Origin: Nanobdellota archaeon
GTDB taxonomy: Archaea > Nanobdellota > Nanobdellia > Pacearchaeales > GW2011-AR1
Assembly: GCA_022561055.1 (NCBI GenBank)
Contig: JADFRY010000001.1
Coordinates: forward strand, 1 to 57,024
Direction: 5' to 3'
DNA length: 57,024 bases
Within the stretch, counting starts at the first letter, position 1; the number at the start of each line of letters is the position of its first letter. Shown here in pieces: positions 1-8,619 of this stretch. The translations under genes were made by a program, and so were the position numbers. The notes beneath the pieces were generated by a model. The model had not been told where the DNA came from, did no database searches, and was given only the letters and a program-made list of their open reading frames with translations.

Positions 1-1
1 T

Positions 2-658
2 GTTAAGGATGAAAGAAACGTAGAGATTTGTTTAGGGATTTCAACAGATAAAGCATCTTCGCCAATAAATATTTATGGAATGTCTAAGGCAATGACTGAA
101 AGGCTTTTTTGTGAAGCCGAGAGTGTGAAATATGATCTTAAAACTAAATTCATTACTGCTCGTTACGGAAATGTTCTCATGACTACTGGATCTGTCGTAC
201 CTAAATGGAAGAGAGCTTATGAGAGCGATGAAGAAATAAAAGTCACAGATCCCAAAATGACAAGATTCTTCTTTACCCTAGATGATTCAATAGATCTTAT
301 TTTTTATGCGCTTGCGCATGGATTAGGAGGAGATATAATTTCCACTAAGATGCCCCATGTCATACTTGGAGATTTAGCTAATATTATGAGCGGTGGAAGA
401 GTTCCTGTTAGGACTGTCGGAGTAAGACCTGGAGAAAAAAGGCATGAATGTTTGATAGCAGACTTTGAGTGTAAAGATGCAATTGACATTGGAGGTAGGT
501 TTGTAATTAGGCCTCATAGTGGAATAGGACAAATGTCTGAAAAAGGAGTAAAAGAAAGTTTTACATCAGATAAATCAAAAAAATTGAGTGATTTAGAAAC
601 AAGAGATCTTTTAAGAAAGGTCGGAGCATTTGGGAAAAACAATCTGTCTCAAGAATAA
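2..658 (+). CDS. Nucleotide-sugar 4,6-dehydratase (CapD/PseB-like SDR), 5'-truncated
   Basis: The reading frame is open from base 2, so the listed ATG at 80 is internal and the gene starts before the window. The visible 218 residues are the C-terminal part of an extended short-chain dehydrogenase. STDKASSPINIYGMSK carries the catalytic YxxxK, and GNVL, TDPKMTRFFFTLDD and VRPGEKRHE are typical of CapD/FlaA1/PseB proteins. Known members act on UDP-GlcNAc in the cytoplasm and supply deoxy-amino sugars for surface glycans. The nearby glycosyltransferase and flippase genes fit this role. The substrate cannot be read from sequence. The N-terminal NAD-binding part is outside the window. Confidence 0.9.
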   Translation, partial: VKDERNVEICLGISTDKASSPINIYGMSKAMTERLFCEAESVKYDLKTKFITARYGNVLMTTGSVVPKWKRAYESDEEIKVTDPKMTRFFFTLDDSIDLIFYALAHGLGGDIISTKMPHVILGDLANIMSGGRVPVRTVGVRPGEKRHECLIADFECKDAIDIGGRFVIRPHSGIGQMSEKGVKESFTSDKSKKLSDLETRDLLRKVGAFGKNNLSQE

Positions 659-745
659 TCTACCTTGCATCTATCTATGAAAAAAGTGTCCGTAGTTGCT
701 TCGCAATAGATGTTCTCGGTTTTGTTGCTCAAAGAATGACGGAAA

Positions 746-1306
746 TTACCTGAAATTTTTATAAAGCGGATGTTTTTCAACTAGTACATCAAGAATGTCA
801 TCGTCATTACCAGGAGTTACACCTTCAAAAGTTTCCCGAGTTAATTCCCAATTAGCTCTTTCTTTTTGAAGAACTTGGGAATCGGTTGAAAATATACTAA
901 AAACACCAACATAATTTATATCAAAATCTTTTCCATAAACAAAATCAAATATTTTTTTAACTCTCTCTAAATGATAGTCATGCGAAACAACCACCAATCT
1001 ATCCCATTTTTGAGGAATTACAACGTTTCTTTTTGAAAATACAGCTTGCCCAACTGTATCTAAAGATGTTGATTCTAAATGAATATCTCCTTCATGTATA
1101 TTCCTCTGAAGTGCGAATCTCTTCATAGCTTCTGCATGAGTGAATGGTGCTTCCTTGTCAGCATATCCTCCACTCATTGTTAGCGTCTCTGCTAATCCTT
1201 CAAAATAGAGATCTATACTTTTCTTGACTCTATCTTCTGTTTGCTGAGTAAGTGATCCATCTGAGTTTATACGGTGTGATAGGGTTAAAGAGGTATTGTA
1301 TTTCAT
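746..1306 (-). CDS. DUF218 (SanA/YdcF/ElyC-like) family protein
   Basis: This 186-residue protein has the core VVVSHDYHLERVKKIFDF, matching the DUF218 pattern in which a strand leads into a conserved His/Arg helix. Bacterial relatives (ElyC, SanA, YdcF) are linked to envelope or nucleotide functions, but no reaction is firmly known. No signal peptide or membrane segment is visible, so it is probably cytoplasmic. A TATA-like box lies 25 bp upstream, giving a leaderless start. The neighbours are glycan genes, so an envelope role is possible but inferred. Confidence 0.65.
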   Translation of the reverse strand: MKYNTSLTLSHRINSDGSLTQQTEDRVKKSIDLYFEGLAETLTMSGGYADKEAPFTHAEAMKRFALQRNIHEGDIHLESTSLDTVGQAVFSKRNVVIPQKWDRLVVVSHDYHLERVKKIFDFVYGKDFDINYVGVFSIFSTDSQVLQKERANWELTRETFEGVTPGNDDDILDVLVEKHPLYKNFR

Positions 1307-1328
1307 ATTTCAGGTTTATAATCTAGTA

Positions 1329-1336
1329 TTTATAAA
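1329..1336 (-). promoter_or_regulatory. TATA-like box for the DUF218 gene
   Basis: TTTATAAA is centred about 26 bp upstream of the ATG at 1306. This is the spacing of an archaeal leaderless promoter. Confidence 0.55.
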
Positions 1337-1434
1337 CCTTCACCTTATTACTACTTTAAAGTTATTAACTAAAATGTATAGGTATAAAAGAGAGTTTAAA
1401 ATCTTTATCCAATTCGGGTTCTTTTTTTAACATA

Positions 1435-1483
1435 ATTAACTATGTTTTCCTAACTTTATAAAATCACACATCGCATAGTTAAT
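1435..1483. repeat. 10-bp inverted repeat between two genes
   Basis: ATTAACTATG (1435-1444) is the exact reverse complement of CATAGTTAAT (1474-1483). It lies just downstream of the stop of the GT9 gene within the 1307-1503 spacer's distal part, upstream of the DUF218 promoter. It could form a stem with a 29-base loop. A function as terminator or binding site is not shown. Confidence 0.35.
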
Positions 1484-1503
1484 AAATCAAATTACCCATT
1501 TTT

Positions 1504-2679
1504 TTATTTCTCTTTATAATGTATTAATTCTTCCCCAGCTCTTATAACATCTTCTGTTTTTATATTTTTTAAGCAGTTAAAATTGTCAGAAAAAGGTAGC
1601 TTCCTCATGCTTCTATAACAAGGACCTCTATCAACTAATATTTTGTGCTTTTTTGAATTTAAAGGCCATGCTCCAACGACTTCCGGAATTGAAGGACCCA
1701 TTAACTCAACTACTGGAACTCCAATTTGATAAGCAATATGAACAACAGCTGTATCGGTTGCTATGAGACAACTCGCTTTTTTTAATAATGCCCCTGTCTC
1801 TCTTACAGAAAGCTTGCCACATACACTAATTATTTTTTGTTTTTGGATAGCATTTTTTATAATTTCATATGTTAAAATTTCTTCATCCTTGCTTCCTGTT
1901 ATTATTATTTTATATCCTTTCTTAGCAAAATAATCGGCAACTTTTGCATATCTATCAAGATTCCATAAATGAGGTGTCCATCTACCTCTTCTATAGAATT
2001 CGGCCACATACTTTCCCCCTGGATGAATAATAATAAATTTTTTTATCTTATGCCTTCTTAAAAGCTTTCTTACATTTTCTTCCTCTAGCTTTGTAAATTC
2101 AAGGAAGGGCTTTTTTTGTTTGAACTTAAAACCAAGAGCTTCAAGCATCTTAAATCTCAGCTCAACCATGTGCTGATTCATTTTATTATAAACCTTCCTT
2201 GTGTAGCCGAGCTTTTTTCTTCTAAAGAATCCGGAAATTCCAAGATGGGTATAACCAATCCTATAAGGGATAAAAGATAAATCAAAGGGTGTTAAATCGC
2301 CTGGAGTTAAAATTAGGACGGCATCGAAACCTTCTTTCCTTATTTTGCCAAGAGTTTCTTTACCTTTATATTCAATTAATCTTATCTTGTTAACTTCGTC
2401 AAACTGCCTCACTGTTCTCTTATCAGCCAGGATTGCTACATCTACTTTAGGATGGTATTTTTTAAAGCAGTTTAACACACCAAGAGTAGCAAAATTTCCG
2501 CCTACATTACCTTTTTCTTGGTTTATCAAAACAATAAGAATTTTTTTAATAGACGAAGAATCAATTCTTTTAAACTTAGTAGTGTCAAAAGCAAGCCATA
2601 TTCCATAATCAATAAGAGAAACAACCTTTCTTCCTAGCTCGTGTAGAGATGTTTTTATTCTTAGGAATTCTCGTGCCAT
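1504..2679 (-). CDS. Glycosyltransferase family 9 (heptosyltransferase-like)
   Basis: The protein has 391 residues, close to the usual GT9 length. A GT-B fold is indicated by an N-terminal Rossmann half beginning KKILIVLINQEKGNVGG and a C-terminal half with IIIHPGGK, IIITGSKDEE, the helix-loop CLIATDTAVVHIAYQIGVPVVELMGPS and a late Cys-containing loop. Bacterial GT9 enzymes transfer ADP-heptose to LPS core. In archaea the donor is unknown, so only sugar transfer to a cell-surface glycan is inferred. The start is supported by a TATA-like box about 24 bp upstream. Confidence 0.85.
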   Translation of the reverse strand: MAREFLRIKTSLHELGRKVVSLIDYGIWLAFDTTKFKRIDSSSIKKILIVLINQEKGNVGGNFATLGVLNCFKKYHPKVDVAILADKRTVRQFDEVNKIRLIEYKGKETLGKIRKEGFDAVLILTPGDLTPFDLSFIPYRIGYTHLGISGFFRRKKLGYTRKVYNKMNQHMVELRFKMLEALGFKFKQKKPFLEFTKLEEENVRKLLRRHKIKKFIIIHPGGKYVAEFYRRGRWTPHLWNLDRYAKVADYFAKKGYKIIITGSKDEEILTYEIIKNAIQKQKIISVCGKLSVRETGALLKKASCLIATDTAVVHIAYQIGVPVVELMGPSIPEVVGAWPLNSKKHKILVDRGPCYRSMRKLPFSDNFNCLKNIKTEDVIRAGEELIHYKEK

Positions 2680-2697
2680 TTATTCAAAACATGTGGA

Positions 2698-2707
2698 ATA
2701 TTTATAA
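2698..2707 (-). promoter_or_regulatory. TATA-like box for the GT9 gene
   Basis: The A/T element around TTTATAAA lies about 24 bp upstream of the ATG at 2679, consistent with leaderless transcription. Confidence 0.5.
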
Positions 2708-2861
2708 ACCTTCATAAAATCCCATTTCTATGATTATAGGCTCTTAAACCTATATAGTTATAAACATTTTGCCCTCCGCGAATTCTGTTTTATTTCAATG
2801 AAATTCTTAACCTCACCAAACAATACTTAATTTCTAATAAAAAAACACATCATAAAAGAAC

Positions 2862-2868
2862 TTATAAA
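2862..2868 (+). promoter_or_regulatory. TATA-like box for the carbamoyltransferase
   Basis: TTATAAA is centred 25 bp before the ATG at 2890. No Shine-Dalgarno motif is visible, which fits a leaderless transcript. Confidence 0.6.
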
Positions 2869-2889
2869 CTAAGATAAAATCAAATTCTA

Positions 2890-4628
2890 ATGTATATCTT
2901 AGGATTAAATGCCGGCCATAATGCAACTGCATGTTTATTGAAAAATGGCAAGATTGTTGGATGTGTAAGTGAAGAAAGATTTTCCAGAATAAAAAACCAT
3001 TCTGGAATGCCTTTACATTCTATAAGTTACTTATTAGAAGATAGTAAGATTTCTATTTCTGATATAGATTTGATAGTTCTTGATAATAATTTGAAAAAAG
3101 ATCCTTATTTTAGTAAAAAATTTTTGGATGCTTATACTAAAAAGCCCCTGAAGAAAAGAGTTTTATCAAAATTAGGATATAGATATCCAAATTTATTCAA
3201 GAGATATTTTAATGTTAAAGGAGAAATGGCTGGTTCTAAAGAATCTAAAAGCCCGATGGAAGTAAAAAGAAAAATCTCTTCTATATTAAAATTTCCAATA
3301 GAAAAAATAGAGATTGTTAATCATCATCTTGCCCATGCTTTATCTTGCTGTTTCAATGTAAGCAAAAAAGAAAAAACTCTTATTTTCACTCTTGATGGAG
3401 AAGGAGATGGATTATGTGCAACAGTTAATATATTTGACGGAAAAGACTGGAAAGTTATTTCAAAATCTGACAAAACTGCCTCACTTGGATATCTTTATTC
3501 TATTGTTACGATTTTTTTGGGAATGAAGCCCCTACAACATGAATTCAAAGTTATGGGCATGGCGCCTTATGCTAAAGAACACAATATAGATAAAATATAT
3601 AACAAATTTGATAAGCTTTTTTGGATTGACGAGCAATTAAGATTTCAATCTAAATTCAATGCTCCTTTCTTAGACCATTTCTTTAAAGAAAAAATGAAAT
3701 TTGAAAGATTTGATAATATTTGTGGGGCAGTGCAAAAACTAGTAGAAGAGCTGGCTTGTGAATGGGTTAAAAGAGGAATTGAAAAAACAGGAATTAGAAA
3801 TATAGCTCTTTCTGGTGGAGTATTTATGAATGTTAAGGTAAATATGAAAATTGCTCAACTAGAAGGTGTAAAAAAGCTTTTTATAATGCCAAGTTGTGGA
3901 GATGAATCTAATGCCTTAGGATCGTGTTTTTATGGATATCTTTTATACTGTAAAAGAAATAATGTTGCTTTCTCGCCTAAGCCAATTGAAGATTTATATC
4001 TTGGTCCAGAATATGATGACAAATATATTGAAGAACTGATAAAAGATAAAAATTTAAAAAATAAATACATAATAAAAAAACCAAAAAATATCAATTCAGA
4101 AATAGCTAAACTTCTTTCTAAAGAAAAGATTGTGGCTCGATGCTCTGGCAGAAGTGAATGGGGTGCCCGCACATTGGGAAATCGCTCTATATTAGCAAAT
4201 CCAAAAAGCAAAGATACTATAAAAATACTTAATGAAACAATTAAAGACAGAGACTTTTGGATGCCTTTTACTCCAAGCATGTTAGATAAAGATGAGAAAA
4301 AATATATAAAGAATCCTAAGAATATCCCGGCCCCTTATATGATTTTGACTTTTGAATCTAAAGAAAAGGCAAAAGAAGATTTGCCAGCGGCAATGCATCC
4401 TTATGATTCTACTATAAGACCGCAAATAGTTTACAAAGATTGGAATCCGGATTATTATGAAATAATTTCTCAATTCAAAAAATTTACTGGGGTGGGAGCT
4501 ATATTAAATACTTCATTTAATCTTCATGGGAGCCCAATGTCTTAACTCCTGAAGACGCTTTAAGAACTGTTGAAAATTCAGATCTAAAATATCTTGTCTT
4601 GGGAAGTTATCTGTTAGAGAAAAGATAA
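2890..4628 (+). pseudogene. Carbamoyltransferase (NodU/CmcH family), frame broken near the 3' end
   Basis: The 551-codon ORF stops at 4545, but the missing family C-terminus continues in another frame to a stop at 4626-4628. The break falls at a GGG run around 4528-4530. Adding one G restores an HGEP motif followed by LTPEDALRTVENSDLKYLVL, giving about 579 residues, the normal family size. Motifs include GLNAGHNATACLL (N-terminal), NHHLAHALSC (residues ~144-153), LSGGVFMNVKVN and HPYDSTIRPQIV. The family transfers carbamoyl groups from carbamoyl phosphate to sugars or antibiotics. Here it would decorate surface glycans. Either the frame is really broken or one G is missing from the assembly; the intact flanks favour the latter. 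Confidence 0.85.
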
Positions 4629-4638
4629 ATTCATGTTT

Positions 4639-5316
4639 TTACTCCCATTGGCTTTTAGCTAGGAAAGGAAATTTTACTAAAATCCTGCGTTTTATCCTAT
4701 GAAGTAAAGTTGCTGGAGGGTCTTTACTACTCGAATTCATATCTACATCATAGTTAAATTTATAGTCTGGTACTTTAAGGAACCTTAAAATTTTTTTAAT
4801 TTCTTTCTTTGTGTCCCTGTCAATTAAATTAAACTTCTTAACATGTGAGAATTGATTCTTAAAAACTTCAATGTGTTGTTCGAAATCCGTGTAAAAATTA
4901 ATCAATCTCTGATAATTTTTTAGAAATGTATTGTAAGATATCAAGGGGATGTCACCGTTGTGAAGCATTATTTTATAAAGGGATTGTTTGTGCGTTTCCT
5001 TGTTTCTTACTAAGAAAATTATTTTTACATCTCCTAGTCTCTCGTATATTCTTTGTGCGCATTCATGATCGTAAGAAGCTAAAATACTGCTATCGATTCT
5101 CACAGGCTCGTCTTTGAATAGAGAGAGGTATTCTGAAAATTTGTTTTTTCTAAAGGGAGACCGATAGTTTGGGTATCCAAAAAAAATATATTTCCAGTTA
5201 AAATAATTGGGTTCCTTTACTTTTGAAACGCTTATGTCTGGATGTTGCTTTAATATGTTAAACAGATATGTTGATGCACACCTGGGGAAACCTGCTATAA
5301 ATACGTTTGGTCTCAT
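4639..5316 (-). CDS. Sulfotransferase-like protein
   Basis: The N-terminus MRPNVFIAGFPRCASTYLFN matches the 5'-phosphosulfate-binding loop of PAPS-dependent sulfotransferases. A second PAPS-contact region is suggested by VKIIFLVRNKETHKQSLY. At 225 residues it is shorter than most relatives (about 250-300), mainly at the C-terminus. It follows the FkbM gene by 5 bp and the flippase further up, so the three are probably one transcript acting on a surface glycan or lipid. PAPS supply is not encoded in the window. The acceptor is unknown. Confidence 0.75.
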   Translation of the reverse strand: MRPNVFIAGFPRCASTYLFNILKQHPDISVSKVKEPNYFNWKYIFFGYPNYRSPFRKNKFSEYLSLFKDEPVRIDSSILASYDHECAQRIYERLGDVKIIFLVRNKETHKQSLYKIMLHNGDIPLISYNTFLKNYQRLINFYTDFEQHIEVFKNQFSHVKKFNLIDRDTKKEIKKILRFLKVPDYKFNYDVDMNSSSKDPPATLLHRIKRRILVKFPFLAKSQWE

Positions 5317-5321
5317 GTCTG

Positions 5322-6107
5322 TTATTTTACCTCCTCTTCGCTCATAGCATAAATATGACCAAAAAGAAAGTTTTTTTCTTTTAGAATAACTTTGAAGCCA
5401 TTTTCTTTCAAAAATTTTGCTAAGTCCTTCCCTTTTTTTTCCCCATAATTATGATATTCCATAGAAATTTTTTTTATTTTAGATAACTCTTTTTTTGTGA
5501 GATTCATCAAAATTTCATATTCTGCACCTTCACAATCCATTTTTAAAAAATCTATCTTTGGGAGCTTTTTTAGAAAATCTTTGAAAGACATTTTCTCTAC
5601 TTCTATTTCTATTTGGTATTTATCTAAACGGTGCATTGAATTTTGACCTTTGTTTCTCGATCGAGAGATAAATAACTTCATTTTACCGCTCTTATTTGAA
5701 ACAGCTTTTTCTATAGCAATAACATTATTTGCTGCATTCAAAGAAATATTCTCTTTTAACAATTCAAAATTGTGACTAACAGGTTCAAATGCATATACTT
5801 TCCCTTTTTTAGCATGTCTAGATGCTAGTATAGTAAAGATTCCAATATGGGCGCCTATATCTACTACTATATCATCTTCTTGAATTTCAAAACCTTCCGG
5901 AGTATAAGAATTATGTAAACAAATTTCATTAATTATGAAACGGTCTGTAGCACCTCCTCTAACCCTGTATTTTACGCCGTTTCTTAGTTTGTATATGAGA
6001 TATTTTCCCTTTTTCAATCCAAAATAATCTTTCAAATAAATTGGATAGTTTTCTATCAATGAGATCATTTTACCTAAAGTTCTTAGTTTATTAGTCATTT
6101 TGAACAC
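5322..6107 (-). CDS. FkbM family SAM-dependent methyltransferase
   Basis: This 261-residue class I methyltransferase has the SAM-binding motif I VVDIGAHIGIFT (residues 81-92), the acidic motif VYAFEPVSHNFELLKENI (~104-121) and the FkbM signature FLKMDCEGAEYEIL (~187-200). FkbM enzymes methylate hydroxyls of sugars or macrolides. The gene sits 21 bp after the flippase and 5 bp before the sulfotransferase, which suggests co-transcription and a role in glycan O-methylation. The substrate is inferred from context only. Confidence 0.85.
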   Translation of the reverse strand: MFKMTNKLRTLGKMISLIENYPIYLKDYFGLKKGKYLIYKLRNGVKYRVRGGATDRFIINEICLHNSYTPEGFEIQEDDIVVDIGAHIGIFTILASRHAKKGKVYAFEPVSHNFELLKENISLNAANNVIAIEKAVSNKSGKMKLFISRSRNKGQNSMHRLDKYQIEIEVEKMSFKDFLKKLPKIDFLKMDCEGAEYEILMNLTKKELSKIKKISMEYHNYGEKKGKDLAKFLKENGFKVILKEKNFLFGHIYAMSEEEVK

Positions 6108-6128
6108 TATCCAATTTACAGGAGCTAA

Positions 6129-7718
6129 TTATAAATCTTTTGTTTCTTCATGAATGGCTGCAATAGGCACTTTCTTTCCTTTAATAAATTTCCTTTTAAT
6201 CAAATTCAAAACAAGATAATCATTTTTGTCTAGAGATTTGGTCACGAATATTCCTATAACATATATTAGAAAGAATAAAATCCCTAGTATTATTATGCTG
6301 AATATATTTATCTCGATAAGGCTTCTTATAACAAGTATGACTACTGAAGCAAACACTACTACGGCTGTTATTCTAAGCATCTTTCTTCTTAAAGGAACTA
6401 TTCCGAGTATTTTTTTAGTTTGGAATGCATAAATTGTACCAAGCAAAGCTAAGGAAATCATGGTTGCAAAAGCCGCGCCAGTTATACCATAAAGAGGAAC
6501 AAATATCAAATTCAAAACGAGATTTATAATCACAACACTAACTATATCAAATAGAATTAATTTGGATTTTCCTCTCATTGATAGTAATTCTTTTGAAACC
6601 TCAAATAGCGCTATAAACATTGCTCCGATAGAAAGAAACCTCAAGGCATTTTCCGCAACAAGATATTCTTCTCCGAAAAGAATATTTATGAAAAGTCCTG
6701 GAAAAAGTACAAGAAGAGCAAATATAGGAAGACTTAAAATGAAAACCCATTTTCCAACTTGTTGGCTTAATTGTTTTACTATTTCTTTATTTCCTTTATA
6801 ATACTCCCTTGTAACTAAAGGAAAAAACAACTGTCTGAATAAATCTATTGAAATAGTAATAAGAAGCGCAATGGGTATTGCAGCATTGTAAAATCCTACT
6901 TCTTCAATACTTCTAAAAACACCTATCATAAGAGTGTCTGTCCAATGTAAAAGGGAAACGGCAAAACCAAAAAATATCAGTGGCCATGAATAAGAAAATA
7001 TATCTTTTATAATCCTTTCTTTTTTGACTTTATTTTTGATTCTCATGAATATCCTAGGAATTCTAGACTTACAGTAAAAGTAAGAAATAAGCAATGTTGC
7101 TAGCCCCCCTATTAAGTAGGATAAAGGAATTGCTAGTATACCTACACCATAAAAAATAAGTGCTGCTACCAAAATAAGTTTTATACCTGTATCAAATATT
7201 CTTGAAATAAAAGAATGTCCATTTATTTTTTCGTGTGCTCTAATAGCAGATAAAAAAGATCCCGATAGTATGGTTAAAGGAAGGGTAAAACTGAATAATT
7301 TTAAGAACAGTGTAAGATCTTCATTTTTAAAAATACTAGTTGCAATAAATTCACTAGAAAGGAAGAGAATGATTGAAGCTATAAAGCTCGTTATAATTAG
7401 AACTACAAAAACTCTTTGGAATATAAAAGGTATATATTTTTTCTTTTTTCCCCCCCTATATAACGGAATAAATCTTATTAGTCCATGGTTAAGTCCAAGT
7501 CCACCAAAAACAATAAACCAACCAATTATCATTAAAGAAAGCGCGAATAGACCGTAGACTTCTGGACCATAGTATCTTGCTACTATTATTCTATATAAAT
7601 AAGTAAATAGCTTGGATAAAATTATAGAAACAAAAACTATGATAGATGACCCTGCTAGAAGCTTTAGAGACTTATCAAACTCTATTTTTTCTCTTTTCGC
7701 TCTTTTTTTATCTGACAT
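6129..7718 (-). CDS. Polysaccharide flippase (Wzx/MATE-like, MOP superfamily)
   Basis: The protein is strongly hydrophobic with about 14 predicted membrane helices. It opens with a helix containing GSSIIVFVSIILSKLFTYLY and ARYYGPEVYGLF, typical of polysaccharide transporters that flip lipid-linked glycans across the membrane. The ORF track starts at 7727, but the third codon downstream (MSDKK, 7718) lies 26 bp from a TATA-like box at 7741-7748 and is preferred (529 residues). It heads a run with FkbM and sulfotransferase genes, so the flipped glycan is probably methylated and sulfated. Confidence 0.85.
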   Translation of the reverse strand: MSDKKRAKREKIEFDKSLKLLAGSSIIVFVSIILSKLFTYLYRIIVARYYGPEVYGLFALSLMIIGWFIVFGGLGLNHGLIRFIPLYRGGKKKKYIPFIFQRVFVVLIITSFIASIILFLSSEFIATSIFKNEDLTLFLKLFSFTLPLTILSGSFLSAIRAHEKINGHSFISRIFDTGIKLILVAALIFYGVGILAIPLSYLIGGLATLLISYFYCKSRIPRIFMRIKNKVKKERIIKDIFSYSWPLIFFGFAVSLLHWTDTLMIGVFRSIEEVGFYNAAIPIALLITISIDLFRQLFFPLVTREYYKGNKEIVKQLSQQVGKWVFILSLPIFALLVLFPGLFINILFGEEYLVAENALRFLSIGAMFIALFEVSKELLSMRGKSKLILFDIVSVVIINLVLNLIFVPLYGITGAAFATMISLALLGTIYAFQTKKILGIVPLRRKMLRITAVVVFASVVILVIRSLIEINIFSIIILGILFFLIYVIGIFVTKSLDKNDYLVLNLIKRKFIKGKKVPIAAIHEETKDL

Positions 7719-7740
7719 ATTAATCAAAAAAATAGCAAGT

Positions 7741-7748
7741 TTTTATAC
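7741..7748 (-). promoter_or_regulatory. TATA-like box for the flippase operon
   Basis: On the minus strand this reads GTATAAAA and lies about 26 bp before the internal ATG at 7718. It decides the start choice for the flippase. Confidence 0.5.
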
Positions 7749-7900
7749 TTTCTTTTTTACGGGAAAATTTAAAAGCTTAGATATTAGATGTATTTGAGAC
7801 TAAAAAGTATGATTATGTGACAAAAGAAGATTCTATTACCTACTGGCTTAACAGCACCACAAACAAAAAGCCTTATTAACCTTCACTTTTGTTGTTTTTC

Positions 7901-8179
7901 ATGGTTTTAGTAAAAATCCTCGGCATAATAGACCTCGCAGCAGCCTTGGCGTTCTTAATGTTAATTTTTGGTTTAGGAGTTTTCACACAATTTTTGTTAT
8001 TTACAGGGGGACTATTATTTGTAAAGGGCTTATTTGTATTTACAGGAGATATTTTAAGTGTGGTTGACTTATTTTCCTCAATTTTATTAATAATTTCTAT
8101 ATTTTTTATTCCTCCTATAATTCTGTTATGGATCCCGGCTTTTTTATTATTGGCTAAAGGTTTTGTCAGTTTTCTTTAA
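7901..8179 (+). CDS. Small hydrophobic membrane protein, unassigned
   Basis: The ORF listed from 7889 begins with TTG codons. The ATG four codons later gives MVLVKILGIIDLAAALAFLM and is the likelier start (92 residues). Nearly all of the protein is hydrophobic, forming three or four membrane helices with few charged residues. I recognise no family with confidence. It is convergent with the DUF457-like hydrolase and overlaps its stop by 4 bp. Confidence 0.6.
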   Translation: MVLVKILGIIDLAAALAFLMLIFGLGVFTQFLLFTGGLLFVKGLFVFTGDILSVVDLFSSILLIISIFFIPPIILLWIPAFLLLAKGFVSFL

Positions 8180-8619
8180 GATTTTTCTCTTAGCCAGCTA
8201 AATAAGAAATATTCTCTTCTATAAAATCTATCTTTATATAAAAGCCAAGCCAAATCAAGTAAAGAATGAAAAACCATACCAATAAAAATGTAGAAGAAAG
8301 CTATCCAGAGAAATCCTAGAATTGCTATTAAAATATGAAATTCTATTGTATGAAAAATCTCAAAGTTTCTTTTTTTCTTAATTCCTCTCTTATAATTTCT
8401 TTCATCTTCTTTATTTAATTCTTCATAATATTTAAGTGCGTGTGGTAAACTAAGTTTTTTATTTTTTATAAATGAGTTTAGATAATGGTCGAAATCAATC
8501 AAAAAAGACGATAAAAAAATAAGTGTTAAATAAATTGGACTTGTTTCGGGCGCAAAAAACCAGATAATCGCTGTAAAGAGTCCGCCTAATAAAATATGCC
8601 ATTTTGGTAACATTATCAC
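8176..8619 (-). CDS. Membrane-bound metal-dependent hydrolase-like protein (DUF457/YdjM-like)
   Basis: This 147-residue integral membrane protein keeps the polar pattern of the YdjM/DUF457 group: an early His (KWHILLGG), DFDHYLNS, HTIEFH and a late FHSLLDL. These His/Asp residues are thought to bind metal at the membrane face. Members are proposed hydrolases with no established substrate. The start overlaps the end of secD by 4 bp, so it is probably translated from the sec transcript. A second Met (MLPKWH) two codons later is an alternative start. Confidence 0.6.
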   Translation of the reverse strand: MIMLPKWHILLGGLFTAIIWFFAPETSPIYLTLIFLSSFLIDFDHYLNSFIKNKKLSLPHALKYYEELNKEDERNYKRGIKKKRNFEIFHTIEFHILIAILGFLWIAFFYIFIGMVFHSLLDLAWLLYKDRFYRREYFLFSWLREKS

